NCBI RefSeq assembly: GCF_029867415.1
Contig: NC_081183.1
Location: 140,329,951-140,393,950, forward strand
DNA: 64,000 nt
Source of the DNA: Vicia villosa
Lineage: Eukaryota; Streptophyta; Magnoliopsida; Fabales; Fabaceae
Direction of reading: 5' to 3'
A program made the translations under genes and the position numbers. Below the pieces are notes generated by a model. It worked only from the letters and a program-made list of their open reading frames with translations, was not told the origin of the DNA and searched no databases. Shown piece by piece: positions 47,501 to 58,152 of the stretch; position 1 is the first letter of the stretch; every line of letters begins with the position of its first letter.

Positions 47501-49239
47501 AGAGTTATGGCCGGTCAAAATTCAGTTGACTTTTTAGGAGAAAACCCTAATTTTGAAACTTAGGGTTTTGTTGATTTCTGATCTTTTCTTGATGAATTAT
47601 GATCAACCATTGATCAAATGATGAATCTTTTGACAAAATATGGATGTTGACCAAAAATTTTTTTGACTGTGTGTTGACTTTTCGGTCAAACTGGTCGTCT
47701 GTTGACTGTTTGAGCTGCTGACTGTGCGTCTTAGCGAATTGAAGTTTGAAAATTTGTCTGGTGGTACTTTGAGACATATGGACGCCCATGAAATCCACTT
47801 GAGGTCTCAAAAAACTTGTTCTTCTGAAAAAAACAAAAACCCTAGTTAGGGACTGTTTGTGTGGGAGACTGTTAAGCGTACCTGATTTTTGTGCAGTGTT
47901 GAGTCTCTGCTGATCATGTGATTATTAGAAGACTTCTAGAACAAAAATATTATAATTTTTGAAAGGCAAAAGATTGACTTGATTGATGGTACGAAACACA
48001 GAGAATCGTGCTGTCAGCGGGTTTGACTGTTAACTGGCTGTCCGGGCATTAACGTAACAGTTAAAGTGAAAATTCAACAGTTAAAGTTAATTTTTTCTTT
48101 TTGTTTTTTGTGTTGTGTTAATGGTGAAAATTTATTTACCTGAGCTGTTAGAAAAACACAAACATAATAAATAAATAGAATATACTATAGGCGAACGAAA
48201 TTACCGATAATAACCTTGAAAAATATTTAATGCACAGAAAAATAAATATTTAACTAGCAGAAAACACACATAATATTATCTTAATAATTAAATGACAGTA
48301 CGACAGATAGTACGACATTTAATACTGACAGTACAAATATTACATAAAATAAAATAAACGGTACATTATTTGAAAGCGAAAGATACGACAAACTTTAAAA
48401 ATGACGATTAAAAACCCATGCTATAAATAACAACATATAGATGGACGGGCGTGTAAGCAACCCAGTTCCGCATTTTTCAGGACTATGCAGACAGAAAAAG
48501 GACATGATCACCACCAAAACAGTGATGACCATAAGAAAAAACGTATCCATCCACTTTGCCATTTTTGCCGGGGAAGAAGAGAAAATAATTATGAGGTAGA
48601 AGTTTGAGAAATGAGTGAAATTTGATGTGAGAAATTATGGAAAAAATGAGGGGTATTTATAGAGTGAAAAGAAGGATAGAGACGTTGGGGAATGAAGTGA
48701 TATCGTACAAAAAAGGAAAATTTGAGTGGTAGTAGGATTTGAAAGAAAGTGTATGGTAGGGTTTGAAAAAGAGAGATGTATGGAATAAAGTTATGATTTG
48801 ATTTGAAAGAAAGAGATTTGAAAAGAAAGGAAGAGATTTTGAAAATAATAGAAGAGATTTTGAAAATAATAATATAGTACAAAAATTAGTGGGAAACAAA
48901 AAACTAATAATAATTTAATTGTTACCAGTACAGTCTGAATCTTCGGACTTTGCGCCTGCAAAATTTAATTATGTACCAATTGCGTCAGTACTATTTATCT
49001 GCAAATAAATCTCAAATAAATAGCGTGTGTGAAGTGATAAACAGTACTTGGCATTTGTGTAAGAATAAATTCAACAGCGAACCAAAATATCGTATAAGAA
49101 ATATTCTAAAAACTGAGTATTCATAAAATCAGGATATTTATGAAATAAAATCCAAGATTATATGAAACTCCCAATTTTTAGACAGAAGTCTGTTGCCTTC
49201 TTTTTTGAAAAAGATGCGGGCAAATTTTGGGGTATAACA
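44550..49239 (-). mobile_element. 5' LTR of Ogre A
   Basis: A 4690 bp LTR next to the PBS, partner of 8793-13474. TSD AAGGG follows at 49240-49244. It should hold the promoter of the element, but I do not see a TATA box I can defend in such AT-rich sequence. Confidence 0.92.
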
Positions 49240-49270
49240 AAGGGAATTGGGTATACCATAGTTAATAGAT

Positions 49271-50570
49271 TTAAATGGACTTTAATCCCATCCCAATTAC
49301 CGACTTCTTCACTAAGTCTCTAGCTAACCCCTTCGTCAAGTGGTCAGCTAAGTTTTGTTGTGACCGAACAAACTCAATAGACATCACCCCATTCATGATT
49401 AATTCCCTAATCATACTATGTCTAATACCCAAATGTCTAGACTTTCCATTGTATATTTGACTATATGCTTTAGCCAGTGTGGCACTACTATCACAACGGA
49501 TAGAAATTGGTGATATCAGTTTAGGCCATATCAGAATCTCATATACCAAGTTCCTTAGCCATTCTGCTTCTTTACCAGCAGTAGCTAATGCTACAAACTC
49601 AGATTCCATTGTGGAACTAGTTATACATGTTTGCTTCTTGGAAGCCCATGAGATGGCACCTCCCCCAAGCAAGAACACCCATCCACTTGTAGAGGATGAA
49701 TCTTCAACATTATTTATCTAACTAGCATCCGAATAACCCTCTAACACCGAAGGAAATCCCATATATGATAATCCATAATTCATAGTACCCTTTAAGTACT
49801 TGAATACCCTAGTTATCGCATGCCAATGATGTCTACTAGGATTACTAGTAAATCTGCTCAACTTTCCAACCGCATAAGCAATATCCGGTCTAGTGCTAAT
49901 CATAGCATACATCAAAGAGCCTATAGCTCTTGAGTGTTCGAGTTGATCCACAGGTTTACCTGTATTTGGCATAAGCTTTTCTCCTGGATCCATGGGAGTA
50001 CTTACTGGAGAACAATTTTCATAATTGAACTTCTTGAGTATTTTCTCAATCTAGTGAGATTGCGTAGTTACAATCCCCTTATTCTCCCGTTTAATCTTAA
50101 TACCAAGAATAACGTCTGCTTCTCCCATATCCTTCATGGAGAACTTTGATGACAAGAAATTCTTTGTTTTATCAACTTGATTTTGGTCGGTGCCAAAAAT
50201 CAACATGTCATCAACATATAGACAGATGAAAACTCCTTTACCGGATGTATCAAATTTGCTATATACACATTTGTCAGCTTGGTTTAGAATGAAACCATTA
50301 GACAAAACAACCTCATCAAACTTTTGATGTCACTACTTCGGAACTTGTTTCAGCCCACACAACGACTTAACTAGCTTACACACTTTATGCTCATTACCAG
50401 GCATTACAAATCCTTCAGGTTGCTTCATATACACTTCTTCTTCCAAATCACCATTCAGAAATGCTATTTTGACATCCATTTGATGAATCACTAGATTATG
50501 AATAGCCGCCAAGGCAATCAACAATCTAATAGTAGTGATACGGGCAACTGGAGCATAGGTATCGAAATAA
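49271..50570 (-). pseudogene. copia reverse transcriptase and RNase H
   Basis: The C-terminal part of the copia polyprotein. RT motifs are MDVKIAFLNGDLEEEVYMKQPEGF, listed in part here, and the catalytic LYVDDMLIF at about 50210-50225; RNase H follows with [16 protein letters not shown] and LADHLTKGL near 49300-49620. The stop at 49271 is the natural end. All pieces share one frame but are cut by an adjacent TAG-TGA pair at 50330-50335 (expected Gln-Trp), TAG at 50051, and TAG at 49718 (expected Trp). A frameshift in a run of nine A at about 50580 separates it from the integrase part. Inactive. Confidence 0.9.
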
Positions 50571-52308
50571 TCAATCCCTTTTTTTTTGTCTGAAGCCTTG
50601 GATAACTAATCTAGCTTTAAACTTGTCAATTTTACCATCGATTTTCATCTTCTTTTTGAAGATCCATTTGCAACCCAATGGTTTGTAGCCTGGTGTTAAA
50701 TCAGATAATACCCAAGTATTATTTTCCATGATAGAACCAATCTCTTCATCAATGGCTTCTTTCCAAAAAATAGAATCTCGAGATTTCACAGCTTCATCAT
50801 ACGTTCTTGGATCCTCCTCTATACTATAGCAATAATAGTATTGAGTTTCAATCTGATCCTTTGATCCCTCAACTAAATATAGTTGAAAATCAGATCCATA
50901 AGATCTAGATTTTCTAGCTCTTTTGCTCCTACGGGGTTCAAGTGTCTCACTTGGCACATCATATGAATGATCATCCCTTAGAGATTCGTCTGAATTAGGT
51001 ATAGATATCTTTGGTCTAGGTATAGAAGAGAAAAAATTCTCATCAAATATGGCATCTCTTGATTCTATAATTGTGTTAATAGAAATCGAGTCATTAGGTT
51101 CTATAACATAAAACCTATAAGCCTTGGAGTGTTCAGCATATCCAACAAAGATGCAAGCTACACCCTTTTTGCCCAAAGTTTTCCTTTTTGGGTCCGGGAG
51201 TCTAACCACGGCCCTAACAACCCCAAACATGTAGAAATGTTAAGTTGGGTCGTTTCTTATACCAAAGTTCATATGGGGTAGTCTTGTTCCTTTTATTAGG
51301 AACCCTATTTAACAAATAACAAGCCGTTAACATAGCTTCTCCCCAAAACCCTTCACTCAAACCAGAGTAAGATAACAAGGCATTTACCATTTCTTTAAGA
51401 ATTCTATTTTTCCTTTCAGCCACACCATTTTGTTGAGGTGTATAAGGTGCCGTAGTCTCATGAATGATTCCTACGGATTGGAAAAATACAGGATCATAAT
51501 ATTCACCACCTCTATCGGTACGTAATGTTTTAATCAGCACATTCAGTTGCACTTCAACTTCAGTTTTATAAATTTTGAATTTATCTAAGGCTTCGTCCTT
51601 AGCGTGCAACAAATAAACATAGCAGAATCTAGATGCATCATCAATGAACGTGACAAAATATTTTTTATTCCCTAATGATGGAGTAGCATGCAAATCACAT
51701 AAATCACTATGTATTAACTCAAGAATGACAGATTTCCTTGTTATACTTTTAAAAGGTTTCCTAATGATCTTTGTTAACATGCAAGTTTTACACTTTTCGT
51801 TATTTTCATTAAAAACTGGAATTAAATCGTCTTTAGACATTTCATGCATTCTTTTATAATGTACATGTCCTAAACGAGCATGCCATAACGAAAAATTGAT
51901 AACATTCGAAGAAGACAAAAATATAGAACCAGAATCTTTAGGAACTCCATTCAAATTCATCATAAACATTCCATTATTATAATATCCAAATCCTACAAAC
52001 ACACCAGACTTCGATAAAACATATTTATCGGATTCACACACTTGCTTGTATCCAAGCTTATTCAATACAGGACCAGAAATTAAATTCTTACGTAACTTAG
52101 GAACATACAATACATTAAACAAAGTAATAGTCTTTCCAGAACTGAATTCTAGCACCACGTTTCCTTTCCCTTCAACTGGAGCGAAGTGATCATCTCCCAT
52201 GTATAGAACAGAACCATCTTCCACTGGAACAAAAGTCTTGAACCAGAAACGATCCTTACAAACATGTGTTGTGGCGCCAAAATCAATCCACCACGCGATA
52301 GCATCATC
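50571..52308 (-). pseudogene. copia protease end and integrase
   Basis: After a TAG at 52309 the gag frame continues with the protease site read as WWIDFGATTHVC; the usual DSGAT is changed to DFGAT, so the enzyme would be impaired. Then come the pre-integrase motif LWHARLGH and Cys pair (CKTCML), and the integrase core with Asp in HSDLCD, Asp in RTDRGGEY and Glu in NGVAERKNR. One inserted T at about 51217-51230 shifts the frame after LHVWGC; the next frame runs on through the linker (RRSKRARKSRS) into RT to 50571. Integrase lies before RT, which defines Ty1/copia. Confidence 0.9.
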
Positions 52309-53241
52309 CTACACATAAAATGCCTCAGAAGTTAGTGAAACCGAATGTTTAATCAAACTATTCAAATCACAAATTGATTTTTGACCTTGGTTTTTGGATT
52401 GGTCCTTAGACCCCTTTCCTGAACCACTTGCGTTCGCGTTGTCGTGCTTTTTTCCGAAACGACAATCCTTCTTGAAATGGCTTGTTCTGCCACACTTCCA
52501 GCATTCTAGTTTCGGTTTCTTGTTAACACCGAAATTGCCCTTTTTGTTATTGAAAGCACGCTTCTTTCCTTTGTTTTTGTTGTTATCATTCTTACCACCC
52601 TCTTCGATCATATTAACCGAGGGTCCAGCAATTTCTTTGCCTTTTCCTTTGTTATCCTCATGCGCTCGTAGAGATTCCTCTATGCGCAAGTGACTTCCAA
52701 GTTGGATCAAAGACAATTCGTCTTTTCCATGTTTCAAATTGTGTTTGAAATCCTTCCATGAAGGAGGCAACTTGTCTATGATGCTTGAGACAAATATTGT
52801 TTCATCCATCTTCAATCCATGTTGTGTGAACTGTCCAAGGATTCGGAGGAGTTCATTGAATTGTTCCATGACAGACCTCGATTCAACCATTTTGTAATTG
52901 TTAAAATCGGTCACCAGGAACTTTTTACTGGATGAGTCCTCTGCCATGTACTTGGCTTCGAGACAATCCCACAATTCCTTTGCAGATTCCACGTTTTGGT
53001 AAATATCAAATAAGGGATCAGACATACCGCTAAGAATATGCCCTCTGCATATGTAGTCGTCATTCTCCCACTTTGATCGGCGTCTCAGATTTTTAACCGT
53101 GTCATCCTCCTCAAGTTCTAGAATTGGTATAGACAGGACGTGCACCACCTTCAACGTTGTCAACATGAAATGCATCTTCTTCTGCCAACGCCTGAAGTCT
53201 TGTCCTTGAAACTTGTCCAATTTTCCGAAACTTTTAGTCAT
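52309..53241 (-). pseudogene. copia gag with zinc knuckle
   Basis: Gag of the copia element. I start it at the ATG at 53241 (MTKSFGKLDKFQGQDF), because the longer frame to 53598 begins inside the LTR. The gag polypeptide (UBN2-type) domain has the motifs RRWQKKMHFML and YMAEDSSSKKFLVTDF. A CCHC zinc knuckle CWKCGRTSHFKKDC lies near 52450-52510 in a basic, Asn/Lys-rich region. The frame ends at TAG 52309, where a Gln codon is expected, just before the protease active site. The gag frame itself is intact. Confidence 0.88.
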
Positions 53242-53405
53242 TCCTTGACGGTGCTTCCTCCTCCAGCCATGATTATCAGAAATAATACTTTGTTCGTTTG
53301 TTAAAAATTCGGTATGATAATCCTGGATATCTTCGAAGAATCGTGTTCGTTCACTTTCCGAACAAAGTATTTCGACCCTATTCTTGTCTGGGTTCACGAA
53401 ATCTT

Positions 53406-53930
53406 TGCGGGGATAATTCTCAAAGAGCAATCTGTTTTCTGACAATAGAGAACAGATCAGAATGTAGAGAGGAAGTATGATTTCGTGTGCCAAAATCGAG
53501 GCCAAATGACTCCTTATATAGGAAACCAATAACAGAAAACGAACAGACACACCTTTTCGGAAAAGAATGGTCATGTCTGTTGGGAAAGGGTACAACAATT
53601 CAAACGAATTTTTCGAACGGGGCGCTGCCCCGCACCCCGCCCGTTGACTTGGCAGCAGGGGCGCTGCCCCTTGGACCCCCGCAGGGCGCTGCCCCGCACC
53701 TCGCCAGGGGCTCTGCCTCTTAGACCCCGACGGGGTGCTGCCCCGCGCCCCGCTAGGGGCTACGCCCCTTGGAACCCCGTTTCTATTATTCGTATTCTAT
53801 TACACGTTTGGCTCGACGAGCATGCACTCCGCACTACCCTAACTCGTTTCAAACTTAACGCATAATTGCATTGGCCTATAGTAAATCACATTACTACCAA
53901 AATACATTGATGATACTAAAATCCCCAACA
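53406..53930 (-). mobile_element. 5' LTR of copia element
   Basis: A 525 bp LTR, plus-strand ends TGCGGGG and CCCCAACA. It matches 7794-8292 except in the GC-rich palindrome block (53618-53780), where the units are rearranged. I could not identify a convincing PBS beside it. Confidence 0.88.
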
Positions 53931-54776
53931 TATAGTGCTCAACCACAATTTTTATCTACGCCAATTCTAACCAATTGTCTCAAATATTTCTATAAGTTGT
54001 AAGAAAAAAAAGTGAAAGAAGAAATAAATCTCAAAGATAGAAACTAAAATAGAAATAAATAGTTATATAAAACATAATCACATGTCATCGTCATTTAAAA
54101 GTTTATATAACAAAACATGATAGAATAAATACTAACAAATTAACACAAACAAATGAGGAAAAAAAATGAGAGTGATATTTTTATCCTTACAATTTAATCA
54201 CGGTTTATCTCACCATCATTAAGTTGTGCTTTATGTAAATTTAAACGTGTCAAACACAAAACAATATATACCACATAATTATATGTCATCATAATTTAAA
54301 ATTTTATATAACAAAATATGATAATATGAAAAAATATATATTTATCCTTACAATGTAATCACGGTTTATCTCACCATCATCAAATTGCACTCCCTTTATT
54401 CTATATATTTGAAATCAAAAGCAAGAACACTAAAAAAATCAAAATGAAAGAAAGAATTCTATTTATAAAGATTGATATGTTAAAAACCCTTCAAAATTAA
54501 AAAAAAAAAAATGTCATGAAATTTTTAGGACTATTTCATAATTGTCATTAGTTGCCCCATAATTTTGTCAAGACACAAAAGAATAAAAGATAAAATATAT
54601 TACCTAAATATGATAAAACTATTTGATATATTTTTGCTAAATGAATTTACTTAGTAATAGTAGTTTGGAATAAATATCACACAAAAATGGTTTTTAATAT
54701 TTGAGATAATATGAGATGGCTATGTCGTCTTAATCAGAGACAATATTTTCATTCCACTTCAAAAAAATCTTCTTAT
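53931..54776. other. AT-rich spacer with a diverged direct repeat
   Basis: No gene. A segment of about 130 bp around 54060-54215 (containing TTTAATCACGGTTTATCTCA) recurs diverged at about 54260-54395. Confidence 0.6.
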
Positions 54777-54784
54777 ATTACCAC

Positions 54785-56344
54785 CAGGGCCGGTCCTTTG
54801 AATTTGGGTGCCTTGGGCGAATCCAAAGAGTGGTGCCCCTATAATTTTTTTAACAATAAATACATAAGGATAAATGAAATAATTGGATAAAAAACACATT
54901 TTCATTTGATATTGTGCAAAAAGAATAGAAATATGAATCTTTAAATAAATGTTCATACTACATCAAAACATAAACCACTATAAAGAGACTTCTTCTTCTT
55001 GATCCCGTCTTTTTTTTCTATAAAAAATTGACCAAACTTTTAAAATTATTTAAATATCATCCTCTTAGCATTTTTGTTGCAAAATTGTTAATAGTTTGTT
55101 CATAATCAAGGTTCTTCAAAAAATTATTTTCAATTGAAATGAACGCAAAACTATTTAATCTATCTTGTAACATAGTTGATCTCAAATAAGATTATAATAA
55201 TTTTAATTTAGAAAAACTTATTTTAGTAGATGCAACACCGATAGGAATAGTCAATATTACTCTATAATCTATGCATGCATTAAGAAAACAATTAAAAGTC
55301 TTTAAAGAACTCAATATCATATAGCTTGATTTTGATTCAACTGCTAAAACTTCTCTAATAAATTTCAATTCTTCAACCAAAATTTCACCATCAAGATCAA
55401 GAGAATCGTCATGTTTTAAACAAGTTTCAAGATGTTTACAACATGCTTTCAAGCCCTTATCAGATAATGATCTAAGCCTTTCAATATTAAACAAGAATCC
55501 AAAAATACTTTCATATATGCTATACTGCTAAAATCTTCTATCAAGTGAGCCAATTGTTTGATCCACAATATATAAGAAATAATGATTTCGAAAAGACTCT
55601 TCAACAGACTCAGGATTCAGTTGTGTGGGTTGAGATGGGTTTTCATTGTTTTCTACTAATTTGATGTTTTTGAATAAACACATTCAATCTCCATTTAATT
55701 CTCAATCTTTTCAGCACTAGCCTTAGCATTTACAAATCCAGATTCTCTATATTTTTTCAAATACTTGATCAAACTTTTTACTAGTTCTATAGCCACATCA
55801 ATACACGTGTCTTTTTTTTGCAAACTTTTGCTAATTTCATTAACAACAGTTAACAATTCAAACCAAATATTCATAGCTACTAAAAATTCAAAGTTTACAA
55901 TTCCATGAGTTGCTAAAGATTCGACTTCAGTCTTAATTTTGGGATCATTATCTTGTTTTCCTAGTTAAGGTAATGTTTCACTCTTAATTTTGAGATCAAT
56001 AATATAAAAAAATTTCTATATCATTGTTTTAATTTTAATGCCTCAATTAAATTCTTTAGTTGCTAAAATTATAGATATATTAATGGATTTTATTTTAGGG
56101 GAATTAATTGATTTTATTCTACTGTATATTTTATTTATGAGAAATTATATTTTTTTATTAATTTTGACTTTGTAGCACCCATATAATTTTGTTAACCAGT
56201 ATTTTTTTTAAATTCCAGCAAGTATTTTTATAATAGAAAATTCTCTTTTAATATATATAGGGGTAAGAGAAAAAAAATTGGTGCCCCTAAAATTATGGGG
56301 CCCTGGGCTCCCGCCCCACGAGCCCGTGCTCAGGGCCACCCCTG
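54785..56344 (-). mobile_element. Degenerate hAT DNA transposon
   Basis: The 1560 bp element is bounded by CAGGGCCGGTCC and GGCCACCCCTG as imperfect terminal inverted repeats, with the 8 bp TSD ATTACCAC at 54777-54784 and 56345-56352. Both ends are GC-rich and share GGTGCCCCTA-like subterminal words. Remains of a minus-strand hAT transposase of the zinc-finger MYM/TTF type lie inside. It is internally deleted and unable to move alone. Confidence 0.9.
55192..55900 (-). pseudogene. hAT transposase remnant (C-terminal dimerisation region)
   Basis: The frame 55192-55494 contains DYRVILTIPIGVASTKISFS, matching the conserved dimerisation segment of hAT transposases in which Ala-Ser-Arg/Lys-Ser-Phe is typical. 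Further upstream on the same strand (55700-55900) fragments such as KYRESGFVNAKASA and NIWFELLTVVNEISKSL fit the same family. Stops and deletions separate the pieces. No catalytic region is complete. Confidence 0.75.
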
Positions 56345-57879
56345 ATTACCACTACTGTGTTACACTCCCTGCATCTATTAAAAATTAAAAATAACAATAA
56401 TAATAAATTAATGGAAAAATTGATATAAAAATAAGAAGTTAGAAGAGAATGTTAGAATAAAACAAAAAAGAGTTATATGTAAAGAAAAATACAAAGAAGA
56501 TTTCTTCAATAAAAATTAATAAATAAATAAATAAAGAAGAAAGAGACAAATAGAAAAGAATGAGATAAAAGAACACACATGATAAGAAATGAGAAAGTGA
56601 GTAAAGAAGAAGAATAAAAGATTTTCTATTCCTTTGGAAGATAAATTGAGATTTTTCCCTTTCTTTTGCCCTATGTTTCACGTATACGAACTGCTCCAAT
56701 AACCACTCCCTTATTACTTCTCTTCTCCCCTTTTGCTTTAACTCTCAATGACTTTCTTTTATTTTATTTGGTCTCAAATTGTAAGAAAAAGAGTAATTAA
56801 AACTGCATTAATTTATCTAATCTACATGATACACTAAAAATGTGATGGTTTTATATATTATTCTTGAAGAAGTTAAGAAACTGTTATTTATGTGTAAGAG
56901 TAGTTAATTTTAAAAACGGCTATAAAGAAGTTATGCCATGGAAGTTATCAACCATACAATTTTTTATAATTATATTGTGTTATTTATTTAAAAATAAATT
57001 AAAGGATGTTTATGGAATAAAAATAGGCCAGTCCAAAATTGGATATCCTCTTTATATATAACTAGCGTCCAAACGGTCACCTCTGTGCCCGTTTGTTCGT
57101 TTTTTTTAATGCGCGCAGCAGAGAAATGTAAACGCATGTATATCTTTTAATGAAGTTTTTATTATACGTCATCTTAAGAAATAGACGCAATTAATAGAAT
57201 TAAAATCAAGACGATAAATATATATATTTTAATAGAATTTTTAGTGAATTTCCTATATATAGTTATAGATTAAGAATAGCATGTTTATTAAACCAATGTA
57301 ACCAATGTAACAGTTTAAACAAAATATAATTAACAACATAATATACTAAATATTATGTTAAAAAAACATAATAATAATTTTTTGATCAAAATATTTATTA
57401 AAAACATAATATATTCCTTTTTTTTTATTTTGGATACGAATGTTCAATGAATATATGATTTACCATGAATGTATGATATTATATGATATAATTATATTAT
57501 TTTTTAATCCACTATCATATTTAGCAAAAATAAACATTATCCTTAGTCAAATATACCAAAATTTTATTATAAAAAATCAATAAAGAATTTTTAAATATTT
57601 AACAAATCAACAAAATCATTTAGAATTCAATTATGCTTAAAAAGGTAAATGAGTTATTCTTTTGTAGTGGTTATTTGAAATTAATTTTTTGGTAACTTTG
57701 TAATGCAAATGTAAGCCACGAATTCATGTTTAATTGATTACTGTTTTATCCTTTTTAGTATGTGTTTTTAAATTAACATAAGGATATTATAGGGTGTTTA
57801 TATCCCTTCATTTGTAATGGACTAATAGTTGATTTGTATTTAAAAGATACATTGTATAGTTGATTTTTATTTTAGAAAG

Positions 57880-57882
<3 letters not shown>

Positions 57883-57950
<68 letters not shown>
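57883..57950. repeat. (TA)n microsatellite upstream of HSP70
   Basis: Uninterrupted AT dinucleotides, about 34 units, 200 bp before the HSP70 start codon. A second run of about 12 units lies at 58046-58070, some 85 bp before the ATG. Confidence 0.95.
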
Positions 57951-58031
57951 TCGAAAAGTAAGTTATTAAGATTCCTTAATTTTAGCCATTAGATTGACAA
58001 GAATTAATGAGAGTAAGTCTTTGTTAGAATA

Positions 58032-58041
58032 AGAATATTCA
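58032..58041 (+). promoter_or_regulatory. Possible two-unit heat shock element
   Basis: AGAATATTCA fits the nGAAnnTTCn pattern bound by heat shock factors, 112 bp before the HSP70 ATG. Neighbouring third units are missing, and the word can arise by chance in AT-rich DNA. Confidence 0.3.
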
Positions 58042-58152
58042 TCCTCATATATATATATATATATATATATCTTAGTAATTTACTCTTAGATTATTTTGCT
58101 TTTAAAAAATCCCTAAAACTATTCTCTTGATATAAGAAACCCTAATATTACT

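Larger units (their letters stand above)
8793..49239 (-). mobile_element. Ogre A: Tat/Ogre Ty3-gypsy retrotransposon with nested insertions
   Basis: Two LTRs of 4682 and 4690 bp bound this element, with TSD AAGGG at 8788-8792 and 49240-49244. Removing the nested element-B material leaves about 21 kb, the size known for Ogre elements of legumes. Read on the minus strand the order is 5' LTR, tRNA-Arg-type PBS, an ORF1 before gag, gag-protease, an intron, RT, RNase H, a second RNase H, integrase, a 3' UTR with a minisatellite, a purine tract, and the 3' LTR. This is the Ogre plan in the Tat lineage. At least six nonsense codons and two frameshifts or deletions make it non-autonomous now. Confidence 0.92.
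7794..53930 (-). mobile_element. Ty1/copia retrotransposon, split by Ogre A
   Basis: This minus-strand copia element has its 5' LTR at 53406-53930, gag-protease-integrase-RT-RNase H in copia order at 53241-49271, and its 3' UTR and 3' LTR at 8787-7794. Ogre A with everything nested in it (8793-49239) interrupts the 3' UTR just after the RNase H stop. Without insertions the element is about 5.7 kb, normal for copia. The two LTRs share the same GC-rich palindromic block. Frameshifts and several nonsense codons make it inactive. Host flank sequence starts at 53931; the left flank is hidden by the gypsy element. Confidence 0.88.
56353..58152. other. AT-rich region upstream of HSP70
   Basis: No gene is recognisable in this 1.8 kb. 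It contains a (TA)n tract (57883-57950), a shorter one (about 58046-58070), and a putative heat shock element. Short frames such as 56439-56699 are hydrophobic low-complexity sequence. Confidence 0.6.

Noticed and set aside
57020..57110. Helitron-like start or end (hairpin AAACGG...CCGTTT near CTAG)
   Set aside because: Only one short hairpin; no matching terminus or replicase could be found.
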